9,298 nucleotides of DNA from an uncultured delta proteobacterium (GTDB lineage Bacteria > Desulfobacterota > Syntrophorhabdia > Syntrophorhabdales > Syntrophorhabdaceae), in assembly GCA_903872255.1 (NCBI GenBank), contig CAIQJW010000252.1, positions 1-9,298 of the forward strand, read 5' to 3'. This document shows, in pieces, positions 1-6,038 of this stretch (the first letter of the stretch is position 1; every line of letters begins with the position of its first letter). The position numbers and the translations under genes are program-made. The notes below the pieces were generated by a model, which was not told where the DNA came from, made no database searches, and was given only the letters and a program-made list of their open reading frames with translations.

Positions 1-735
1 AAGCAATTTTCCAAACTCATCGATACTGGTATTCGGGCTCGCTAGGACGGACATTGCCTCGTCGACCAGTCCCCTCATTTTTTTCAGTTCCGTTTCTCGG
101 TTCTTGAAATTATCGATCTGCGATTTTGCGATTGCATCGGCTATACGGGAAAACCCGGTGAAGCACAGCATGAGATGACTGCGAAGCTCATCACGTCGGT
201 GACCGGGAAGAACGACAGGCGTTACGACAAATGTATCGTCCTGATGGAAGTCAATACGGTTGAATCCGCCGTAGGCAGCGGATATCTGGTCCTGGGAACC
301 GACACTCTCGCCGATGAGGTTCTGCTCGATATGGATTGCATCCTTTGCCAGGGTCTCTTTGCTGACCATCTGGCCCCGCAGGCCGTACAGACTGTGTGCA
401 AGGCCAACGGTAAAGGCCGAACTGGACCCCAGTCCGGACCTTGCCGGCAAATCACCGTCATGGTGGACCTCCAGTCCGTCTACCACATTGGCCCAGTTGA
501 ATATGGTCCGAACAGCAGGGTGCTTGATCTCGTCATTGTGGCGCACATTCTCGATCAGGGAATACACAATGCGGTGTTTATGTTCAAAGAAAGGCGGCAG
601 GTGACGGCATGTGATATAGCAGTATTTATCTATTGTTGTCGCCAGGACGGCGCCACCGTGTTCGCGGTACCACCCGGGATAATCCGTGCCGCCGCCGAAA
701 AAGGATATTCTAAAGGGAGTCCGCGTAATGATCAT
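1..735 (-). CDS. hddA: GHMP-family sugar kinase, D-glycero-D-manno-heptose 7-phosphate kinase-like (partial, C-terminus off window)
   Basis: Cytoplasmic ATP-dependent kinase, probably phosphorylating a heptose 7-phosphate at C1 on the way to a GDP- or ADP-heptose donor. The protein starts MIITRTPFRISFFGGGTDYP, the N-terminus typical of HddA-like kinases. The GHMP phosphate-binding loop DLPARSGLGSSSA lies at about residues 95-107. Further family features are HGGAVLATTIDKY (about 26-38) and a conserved GESVGSQDQ-type segment downstream. The frame is open to base 1, giving 245 residues; these kinases usually have about 320-340, so the C-terminal quarter is missing. The start at 735 is the only ATG that keeps the N-terminal motif. 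It lies 2 bases after the stop of the radical SAM gene, with only a weak upstream GGTGA, so translational coupling is likely. Fold assignment is firm; the heptose substrate is family inference, and related kinases act on other sugars. Expected partners (isomerase, phosphatase, nucleotidyltransferase) are not in view. Confidence 0.87.
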   Translation of the reverse strand, partial: MIITRTPFRISFFGGGTDYPGWYREHGGAVLATTIDKYCYITCRHLPPFFEHKHRIVYSLIENVRHNDEIKHPAVRTIFNWANVVDGLEVHHDGDLPARSGLGSSSAFTVGLAHSLYGLRGQMVSKETLAKDAIHIEQNLIGESVGSQDQISAAYGGFNRIDFHQDDTFVVTPVVLPGHRRDELRSHLMLCFTGFSRIADAIAKSQIDNFKNRETELKKMRGLVDEAMSVLASPNTSIDEFGKLL

Positions 736-737
736 TA

Positions 738-2276
738 TCAATCACCCAATAGTCTGCGTTTAAGGTGGATGCTGGCCAGGTCCTCTATATTCTGTCTTTC
801 GGTCATGCCGAATTTCTTTTCGACAAGGCCGAGATAGGCCGGATTGGTAAAATAGGTATGCCAGGCCTCATCGCGGAACCTTAAGACATCCGAAGCGCTT
901 ACGTACTTCGTCGGCAGTGGTTGGCATGCATATGAGAGAAACGCATAACCTTCAAAGGAATCAGGCAGTGCCCACCCGTTCTTCCTGGCGATCGCATGCA
1001 TTGGACTTCCGGGGAGCGCCTGGCACGGGTACATATTGGCCATTTCTGTATTGAGCTCCATCGCCAGATCAAGGGTTTGCTGCATCGTCTCGATCGTATC
1101 TTCCGGAAAACCAAAGATATAATTGCTGATGATATTGATATCGGCATCGGAGATCGTCCTGCATACCTGGCGGATGTTTATCTCCTGGAATGACCCTTTC
1201 GAAACCTCCTGGCGAACCAGTTGGTTCCCGGCTTCGACGCCGAGCGCAAGCCAGTTGACGCCGGCTTTTTTAAAGAGGTCGAGCGCGTCCTTGCGGACCG
1301 TGTCGATCCTCGAATAGGCCCACATATTGAAGCCGAAACCTTCCTTCACGATCTGTTCCAGTATCGGAGTGTAATACTTCTTATTCAAAAAGAACATCTC
1401 GTCGCTTAACCGCAGGGTCCTGACGCCCATATCGGCAAGTTTTTTCATCTCGCGGAGTACCCATTGGGGACTCCAAAAACGCATTCCCCGAGAATGAGAG
1501 GCATTCATATCCTCCCCATTGTCGACGCGGTTGATAATATTGATCATGCAAAAATCGCAGCCGAAATTGCAGCCCAGAGATGTGTAAATGGCGGCAAAGG
1601 GCGTCCGCTTGTCATGGCTGAACTCTGCATGCCAGAAATGCGCCCGATAGACATCGAGCGGTTTATCGCGATACGGCAAAAGGTCCCATGCGTACCCGGG
1701 CAGGTCCCGATCCATACGACCCTGTGGAACCACACCTTCCGGGGGGGTGAGTATCTGGTTTTCGAGGCCCGAGGTCCCTTTATCCTTGTAACCGATGCCC
1801 CGGATGCTCTTGAGGTCGGTCCCCAGGTTGCTCCTGAGCAGATTGTGCAGTGCGTACACCCCTTCGTTGAGCAGGACGATATCAATACAACCATGCGCAA
1901 GCACTTCCCGCGGCAGCGCGCTTGTATGCGACCCGACGAAACAGATCGGATACTCAGGATAACTCTGTTTAAGCACCCCTGCCAGCGCCAGTGCACCGAT
2001 CATGCTCGTAGTGCCTGAATTTGGATTCTGCCCGTAAACCACAAATACGATCAAACGCGGCTTCAGACCGTCCGCTCTCTGTACGGCTTGTTCGAGGGAG
2101 AGTTTCTCGGCGTCGCAATCGAGAATGGCGACACCAAAACCTTTTGACCGGCATGATTCAGCCAGAAGCAATGCCCATGTTGGCGGTTCTATTGCCGAAT
2201 ACACAGTTGCCAGACCTTGGTACGCTTTAGCTGATGAGCCAGGATTGATGAAAAGAACATCTAATTTTCTGCACAT
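738..2276 (-). CDS. Radical SAM protein with N-terminal B12-binding-like domain
   Basis: Predicted cytoplasmic [4Fe-4S] radical S-adenosylmethionine enzyme of 512 residues. Residues about 5-150 look like the alpha/beta cobalamin-binding-type domain of BchE-like enzymes (DVLFINPG near 6-13, ILDCDAEKLS at 51-60, CFVGSHTS at 112-119). The cobalt-ligating DxHxxG motif is not visible. The radical SAM core follows, with the cluster motif CNFGCDFC (Cys236, Cys240, Cys243, CX3CX2C), LRLSDEMFF near 288-296 and ALGVEAGN at 344-351, a typical SAM-binding strand. The C-terminal about 100 residues form a family-specific region. The start at 2276 has a good AGAAGG Shine-Dalgarno 6 bases upstream. The stop lies 2 bases before the sugar kinase start, so the two genes form an operon. 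Adjacency suggests modification of a sugar or glycan precursor, but the reaction cannot be read from the sequence. Radical SAM class is near certain; substrate unknown. Confidence 0.93.
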   Translation of the reverse strand: MCRKLDVLFINPGSSAKAYQGLATVYSAIEPPTWALLLAESCRSKGFGVAILDCDAEKLSLEQAVQRADGLKPRLIVFVVYGQNPNSGTTSMIGALALAGVLKQSYPEYPICFVGSHTSALPREVLAHGCIDIVLLNEGVYALHNLLRSNLGTDLKSIRGIGYKDKGTSGLENQILTPPEGVVPQGRMDRDLPGYAWDLLPYRDKPLDVYRAHFWHAEFSHDKRTPFAAIYTSLGCNFGCDFCMINIINRVDNGEDMNASHSRGMRFWSPQWVLREMKKLADMGVRTLRLSDEMFFLNKKYYTPILEQIVKEGFGFNMWAYSRIDTVRKDALDLFKKAGVNWLALGVEAGNQLVRQEVSKGSFQEINIRQVCRTISDADINIISNYIFGFPEDTIETMQQTLDLAMELNTEMANMYPCQALPGSPMHAIARKNGWALPDSFEGYAFLSYACQPLPTKYVSASDVLRFRDEAWHTYFTNPAYLGLVEKKFGMTERQNIEDLASIHLKRRLLGD

Positions 2277-2282
2277 TTTATG

Positions 2283-2288
2283 CCTTCT
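2283..2288 (-). promoter_or_regulatory. Shine-Dalgarno of the radical SAM gene
   Basis: AGAAGG on the minus strand, 6 bases before the ATG at 2276-2274. It supports that start and is the clearest ribosome binding site near the divergent gap. Confidence 0.7.
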
Positions 2289-2331
2289 AACTATACAATA
2301 CCAGTTAATTTTACGATAGATGTATTAGGAT

Positions 2332-2361
2332 ATTACAAAGCAATAAATAATGCAATCGCAA
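2332..2361 (-). promoter_or_regulatory. Candidate sigma70-type promoter for the leftward operon
   Basis: Reading leftward, TTGCGA (2361-2356, 4 of 6 matches to TTGACA), an 18-base spacer, then TGTAAT (2337-2332, 5 of 6 matches to TATAAT). Transcription would start near 2325, giving a leader of about 50 bases before the radical SAM gene. The gap is AT-rich, so chance matches are common. Confidence 0.35.
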
Positions 2362-2569
2362 CTGATATGATATTCGTTTGTTTGCAGTGATATTCCTTTT
2401 CGTGGTACTTTGTCTAAAAAGGGTGTTGCTAAACGCGAAATCATTCTTCAATATTTTTATAGGGAGTATTTCGTACGCGTATTGATTGTAGTGAAGCTTC
2501 CAAAGATGAAGATCTAAACCAGGCCACATTTGGAATTATGATCTCGGGTAGGCGATAACAGGTCTGGAA

Positions 2570-2592
2570 CAAGATTCTTAGAAAAAATCTTG
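2570..2592. repeat. Inverted repeat CAAGATT-N9-AATCTTG overlapping the rightward -35 box
   Basis: Perfect 7-base arms at 2570-2576 and 2586-2592 separated by 9 bases. The right arm runs into the TTGACA hexamer at 2590-2595, a placement suited to an operator. Spacing and length fit a dimeric regulator site, but no regulator is encoded in the window and the arms are short. Confidence 0.4.
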
Positions 2593-2619
2593 ACAGATGG
2601 CTGTTCATTTGCTGATATT
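2590..2619 (+). promoter_or_regulatory. Candidate sigma70-type promoter for the glycan operon
   Basis: A perfect TTGACA at 2590-2595 is followed by an 18-base spacer and GATATT (2614-2619, 4 of 6 matches to TATAAT). Transcription would start near 2626. That leaves a leader of about 195 bases containing the 2660-2676 hairpin and the ops-like element. A TATACT at 2785-2790 nearer the gene has no -35 partner and is less likely. Confidence 0.4.
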
Positions 2620-2659
2620 ATTCACGTTACTCCATTGAGTTTATTCATAAAAAGCCTCA

Positions 2660-2676
2660 GCGTTTGTATTAAACGC
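2660..2676 (+). repeat. Small leader hairpin GCGTTT-GTATT-AAACGC
   Basis: Perfect 6-base stem with a 5-base loop, ending 10 bases before the ops-like element. There is no U-run after it, so it is not an intrinsic terminator. In the JUMPstart leaders of enterobacterial glycan operons, ops is likewise preceded by a short conserved leader sequence. Confidence 0.4.
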
Positions 2677-2686
2677 CAACGATAAG

Positions 2687-2698
2687 GGCGGTAGCCCG
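2687..2698 (+). promoter_or_regulatory. ops-like element (RfaH/NusG-paralogue recruitment site)
   Basis: GGCGGTAGCCCG matches the E. coli ops element GGCGGTAGCGTG at 10 of 12 positions, including the whole GGCGGTAG core. ops is the pause and recruitment site at which RfaH loads onto RNA polymerase in leaders of LPS, capsule and toxin operons. Here it is on the coding strand, about 60 bases after the predicted transcription start and 123 bases before the first gene. It also forms GGGC-GGTA-GCCC (2686-2697), a small hairpin like the ops non-template hairpin. Positions 10-11 differ from the E. coli site, and no RfaH-like gene is in view. Confidence 0.5.
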
Positions 2699-2821
2699 TC
2701 AAAAATTGATCGCGAATGAAATGTAAATTGATGGAGTTTCGTCAACTTCCCTCACAAACACAGGAATTTGCTTTTTAAATTTCGTATACTGATCGATCCA
2801 CCTGGTTTTTCAAAATAAGAT

Positions 2822-4393
2822 ATGACATTGATAACAAGATATTGGCTGACAAGAAAAAATGATTGCCTTTTGCTTTTATTCATTTTCGCAGGAACTCTTG
2901 CACTGAGGATTTATCTCGCTTTGATGGATGATGTAATAACTTCCGACGGGCTTTTATATATAAACAATGCTAAATTGATCCAGCTTGGACAATGGAAAGC
3001 GGTCTTCGAAAGGAGCTTCATTCATATTTATCCACTTCTTATTCTCCTTTCCCACAAGATTGTTGCCGACTGGGAACTTGCAGCCAGGGCTGTTTCGGTC
3101 CTAACGGGGTCTCTTGCCGTTATACCTTTGTTTTTGCTTGCCAGAGGAATGTTTGGAATTCGTATAGCGATAGTATCTTCAATTTTTTACATGATAAATC
3201 CCAAACTTGCAGAATATTCGTCGCAGGTTCTGAGAGAACCTGCGTTTTGGTGTTTTTCCATTACGGCTCTATGGCTCGCGTGGAAGAGTATTTCTGAGAG
3301 ACGGATATTTTATATGGTTTTATCAAGCATTTTTACGGGATTATCAATGTTTGAACGCCTTGAAGGCATCGGGGTTGCGATAATAATTCTCTTATGGAAT
3401 ATCTGGTATTTTTTGCAGGTGGAACGTGACCGTAGACGTTTAATACTGTTTCCCGTAATTTTCATATGTGCTATGCCGGTCCTGTTCTCGCCGTTCCTTA
3501 TTTTTCTGGCAGGCAAGCTCGAAAGGTGGATATTTGGCCTGGCATCGGTAGGCTTACCCAGTATAATGAGGAGCAAGGGAGATCTTGATTTATCACCTGA
3601 GCTTATGAAAATGTTACCGCGCGATATGAATTACTTTTTAGAACTGGCAATAAACAACAGATACACGATATTTTTTTCCGAGATAATTTTTAAGATCATC
3701 AAATCAATGAACGTGATGTTTGCTTTACTTGCATGTGTTGGTTTCTTTAAGGCTGTAAAAAGTGTTAAAAATGATAAAAAACAATTTCTAATCGTTGCAT
3801 GGTTTGGAATATTTTTTCTTATAGCCCTGCTTCATATCGGAGCAATTTATTATCTGAGTACTAGACACGGCCTTTTGATGGGTATCCCCGCGTTGATCTG
3901 GGCAGGGATGGGTTTTTATGAAGTTCGTGATTTCATACGCGCGTGGCTGAATAAGAGACAATACCTTCAAAATCATATCAAGTATATGACTGTTGTGCTA
4001 ATTTTGATTATCGTCGGAATCGTATTTCCGAAAACATTATGTTTAGGTGTAGATAGATCGAAAGCCGAATTGAAGCAAGCGGGCCGGTATCTCAAAAACA
4101 TGGGGTATTCACAAACAAGGTTTACGGGAGATGTCGGGCTTGCCCGGGTGGTCTTCTATGCGGATGCCGAATTTATCGTAATTCCTCCCGGATTATCTAT
4201 GCAAAATGCTGAAACATTCATCAGGCAGAATAATATAAGATATATGATCATTAATCAAAACAGGAAAGATACATTGCCAGATTATTTTACACAAGAGTTT
4301 GACGGACTGACAACAAAAAGATCCGAACATCCGGAACTGAACACATACAAAAATTACAGGATATGTATCTATAGAATAAATTCCAGAAACTAA
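2822..4393 (+). CDS. GT39/PMT-type polytopic membrane glycosyltransferase
   Basis: Predicted inner-membrane glycosyltransferase of the GT-C fold (523 residues), resembling the ArnT/protein mannosyltransferase group that moves a sugar from a polyprenyl-phosphate donor at the periplasmic face. TM1 lies at about 15-33. It is followed by a loop with the acidic SDG motif at 41-43, where GT-C enzymes keep the catalytic Asp, and then the YP pair at 70-71. Other family-like segments are DWELAARAVSVLTG (83-96), VLREPAFW (136-143) and ERLEG (178-182). Further hydrophobic segments run to about residue 402, with STRHGLL near 346-352. A soluble C-terminal region of about 120 residues contains ARVVFYAD (441-448). 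The ATG has no clear Shine-Dalgarno. The gene is AT-rich compared with the leftward pair. It could act on the exported glycan or on a protein; donor and acceptor cannot be read from the sequence. Confidence 0.85.
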   Translation: MTLITRYWLTRKNDCLLLLFIFAGTLALRIYLALMDDVITSDGLLYINNAKLIQLGQWKAVFERSFIHIYPLLILLSHKIVADWELAARAVSVLTGSLAVIPLFLLARGMFGIRIAIVSSIFYMINPKLAEYSSQVLREPAFWCFSITALWLAWKSISERRIFYMVLSSIFTGLSMFERLEGIGVAIIILLWNIWYFLQVERDRRRLILFPVIFICAMPVLFSPFLIFLAGKLERWIFGLASVGLPSIMRSKGDLDLSPELMKMLPRDMNYFLELAINNRYTIFFSEIIFKIIKSMNVMFALLACVGFFKAVKSVKNDKKQFLIVAWFGIFFLIALLHIGAIYYLSTRHGLLMGIPALIWAGMGFYEVRDFIRAWLNKRQYLQNHIKYMTVVLILIIVGIVFPKTLCLGVDRSKAELKQAGRYLKNMGYSQTRFTGDVGLARVVFYADAEFIVIPPGLSMQNAETFIRQNNIRYMIINQNRKDTLPDYFTQEFDGLTTKRSEHPELNTYKNYRICIYRINSRN

Positions 4394-4410
4394 AACAGGT
4401 TAGCATTAAT

Positions 4411-4465
4411 TTGATATCTATACAAAAATGGGTTACAAAAAACTATCGAGGTATGCCAGTATAAT
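4411..4465 (+). promoter_or_regulatory. Candidate internal promoter before cysH
   Basis: TTGATA at 4411-4416 (5 of 6 matches) with a 17-base spacer to TACAAA at 4434-4439 is one possible promoter. Separately, a perfect TATAAT lies at 4460-4465 without a -35 box at normal spacing, and it would start transcription almost at the cysH ATG. Either could let cysH be expressed apart from the glycosyltransferase gene. Both are weak in such AT-rich DNA. Confidence 0.25.
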
Positions 4466-4467
4466 TC

Positions 4468-4472
4468 GGTGA
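4468..4472 (+). promoter_or_regulatory. Shine-Dalgarno GGTGA deciding the cysH start
   Basis: GGTGA lies 3 bases before the ATG at 4476 and 6 bases before the second ATG at 4479. The second spacing is nearer the usual range, so translation more likely begins at 4479, shortening the protein by one residue. Confidence 0.5.
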
Positions 4473-4475
4473 CAG

Positions 4476-5177
4476 ATGATGAAATCGTCGCGTTTGGTCC
4501 ACAAGATTATCGAGAAACCTATCGAAGAACAGCTTGTAATTTTGTCAAATGAATTTCCTGGCAAGGTTGCATTTTCGACCAGTTTTGGACAGGAAGACCA
4601 ACTGCTGACTGATATTATCTTTAAGAATAACATCAATATAAAAGTATTTTCTTTGGACACCGGGCGCTTATTTGAAGAAACATACAAAGTGTTCCAGTTA
4701 ACTCAACAAAGATATCAAAAAGAAATATACACGTATTTTCCTGATCACGAACAGGTGCAAAATCTGCTCAATAAGAAAGGCCCCTACAGCTTTTATGAAT
4801 CCGTCGACAATAGAATTGAATGCTGCAACATACGAAAAGTAGGGCCGCTCACAAGGGCATTGTCGGGAATGGATTGCTGGATCACTGGATTACGGACAGA
4901 ACAATCTGAGAATCGCAGGAATATGTCCCTGATAAACTGGGATGAAAAATTCAATCTATATAAATTTAATCCTCTCAAGAATTGGGGCTTACATAACGTT
5001 TTAGATTATCTTAAAAATAATAATGTTCCTTATAATTCACTCCATGATAAAGGTTTTATAAGTATCGGGTGTGAGCCGTGCACAAGGGCTGTCAAGCCCG
5101 GTGAAGATATCCGTCGAGGCCGCTGGTGGTGGGAACACGATACAAAAAAGGAATGCGGTTTGCACGCTCTTTCTTAG
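4476..5177 (+). CDS. cysH: Assimilatory adenylyl-sulfate (APS) reductase, [4Fe-4S] type
   Basis: Cytoplasmic thioredoxin- or glutaredoxin-dependent reductase converting APS to sulfite and AMP. The full 233-residue length fits the family. Visible motifs are SFGQED (36-41, nucleotide-binding loop), LDTGR (60-64), ECC (Cys116-Cys117) with CEPC (Cys199/Cys202), the four ligands of the [4Fe-4S] cluster, RGRWWWE (214-220), and the C-terminal ECGLH with catalytic Cys227. The four cluster cysteines mark it as the APS-type rather than the cluster-free PAPS-type enzyme, though some cluster-containing enzymes accept both. It appears complete and active. It sits between a glycosyltransferase and a glycan exporter, with no ATP sulfurylase or sulfite reductase gene in view, so it is not part of an ordinary cysteine operon here. 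It ends 54 bases before wzm. Identity is firm; the link to glycan chemistry is inference. Confidence 0.93.
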   Translation: MMKSSRLVHKIIEKPIEEQLVILSNEFPGKVAFSTSFGQEDQLLTDIIFKNNINIKVFSLDTGRLFEETYKVFQLTQQRYQKEIYTYFPDHEQVQNLLNKKGPYSFYESVDNRIECCNIRKVGPLTRALSGMDCWITGLRTEQSENRRNMSLINWDEKFNLYKFNPLKNWGLHNVLDYLKNNNVPYNSLHDKGFISIGCEPCTRAVKPGEDIRRGRWWWEHDTKKECGLHALS

Positions 5178-5231
5178 ATACCAATCACGGTAATGTCAAG
5201 CAGAAGAAACCGCGAATAATAACTGACCATT

Positions 5232-6038
5232 ATGATTATCTACTTTACACGATTTGTAGGCGGTGTTTTTAAAGCGCGCCGAACGATAGTGGCCCTTGCC
5301 AGCCGGCAGATCCTGTCGCGGTACTCTGGAACATTGTTTAGAGGCATTTGGGAAGTGGCACACCCTGCTGTCACGATACTACTTTATTGGTTTATCTTCT
5401 CGGTTGCCTTCAAGGCTAAAGGACCGGAGGGTGTGCCATTTATTGTTTATTTTATTACGGGAATGCTGCCCTGGATGTTCTTCGCAGACGGGATAAGCAA
5501 CGGCACTCAGGGGATAATATCGCACAGTTTCCTTGTCAAAAAAACGGTATTCAAATCTGAGCTTCTTCCGTTCGTATATTTGGCCGAGAGCGGCTTGAAA
5601 CATATTGTTTTGATGCTTATCGCCGTGATCGTATTAGTTATCAGTGGGGTCAGATTTTCATGGTATTTTATCCAGCTGCCCTATTATTTCTTTGTATTAT
5701 GCGCCTTTATGATAGGCCTGCAATGGCTGCTGAGTTCGGTGAATGTTTTTCATCGGGATATCGGGCAGATTGTGAACATAGTATTGACTGTTTGGTTCTG
5801 GGCGACGCCAATCGTGTGGGTTGTGAAGGGGTTTATCCCGCCGCAATATGAATGGCTTCTTTTTATCAATCCAATCTGTTATATCATCGAGGGGTACCGT
5901 CTTTCACTTGTGTATCACAAACCGCTCTGGAATCACTGGCAGCAGGGACTTTATGTTTGGGGATTGCTGATTGTAGTGGTTGGTGCGGGCGCCCAGGTAT
6001 TCAGGCGCCTGAAACCGCATTTTGGTGACGTACTGTGA
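5232..6038 (+). CDS. wzm: Polysaccharide ABC exporter, permease subunit (Wzm/TagG/KpsM type)
   Basis: Inner-membrane ABC-2-type permease (268 residues, usual for the family) that forms the channel for lipid-linked polysaccharide with the ATPase encoded next. The N-terminal about 40 residues form the amphipathic cytoplasmic stretch (ASRQILSRYSGTLFRGIWE). Six membrane segments are expected, at about 42-60, 69-86, 122-140, 148-168, 178-197 and 237-254. Conserved features are NVFHRDIGQIV (171-181), WATPIVWV (190-197), the INP motif (212-214) and the short charged tail FRRLKPHFGDVL. It overlaps the ATPase gene by 4 bases (GTGA), showing co-translation. The start has no strong Shine-Dalgarno; the nearest purine run, AGAAGAAA, lies about 25 bases upstream. 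An alternative name is a teichoic-acid or capsule exporter permease, but the extended ATPase partner favours the O-antigen Wzm class. Confidence 0.93.
   Translation: MIIYFTRFVGGVFKARRTIVALASRQILSRYSGTLFRGIWEVAHPAVTILLYWFIFSVAFKAKGPEGVPFIVYFITGMLPWMFFADGISNGTQGIISHSFLVKKTVFKSELLPFVYLAESGLKHIVLMLIAVIVLVISGVRFSWYFIQLPYYFFVLCAFMIGLQWLLSSVNVFHRDIGQIVNIVLTVWFWATPIVWVVKGFIPPQYEWLLFINPICYIIEGYRLSLVYHKPLWNHWQQGLYVWGLLIVVVGAGAQVFRRLKPHFGDVL
6024..6028 (+). promoter_or_regulatory. Shine-Dalgarno supporting the GTG start of wzt
   Basis: GGTGA inside the end of wzm, 6 bases before the GTG at 6035. It supports this non-ATG start, which overlaps the wzm stop in a GTGA arrangement. Confidence 0.6.

Larger units (their letters stand above)
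2277..2821. other. 545-base divergent intergenic region
   Basis: This non-coding gap separates the leftward radical SAM/kinase pair from the rightward glycan operon. It holds a candidate promoter for each direction, an inverted repeat overlapping the rightward -35 box, a small hairpin and an ops-like element. No convincing gene is visible: the only longer open frame is an AT-rich 72-codon stretch on the minus strand with no Shine-Dalgarno and no recognisable protein features. No intrinsic terminator was found. Confidence 0.7.

Noticed and set aside
175..837. 220-codon open frame on the plus strand
   Set aside because: It is antisense to the GHMP kinase and the end of the radical SAM gene, both of which have clear family motifs on the minus strand. 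Its own translation shows no recognisable domain.
1464..2018. 184-codon plus-strand open frame
   Set aside because: It lies antisense within the radical SAM gene, whose protein is intact and motif-supported. No Shine-Dalgarno or domain was seen.
2311..2529. 72-codon minus-strand open frame in the divergent gap
   Set aside because: AT-rich, no Shine-Dalgarno, no family features, and it overlaps the candidate promoter for the leftward operon.
2651..2700. Possible cyclic-di-GMP (GEMM) riboswitch, because of an AAAGCC near a GGTAGCC
   Set aside because: The conserved 5' half of the aptamer, with its CAAAC and GACGCAAAGCC segments, is missing. The GGTAGC is better explained by the ops-like element.
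2785..2790. TATACT as a -10 box close to the glycosyltransferase start
   Set aside because: No -35-like hexamer at 16-18 bases and no extended -10 TG. The upstream TTGACA candidate is better.
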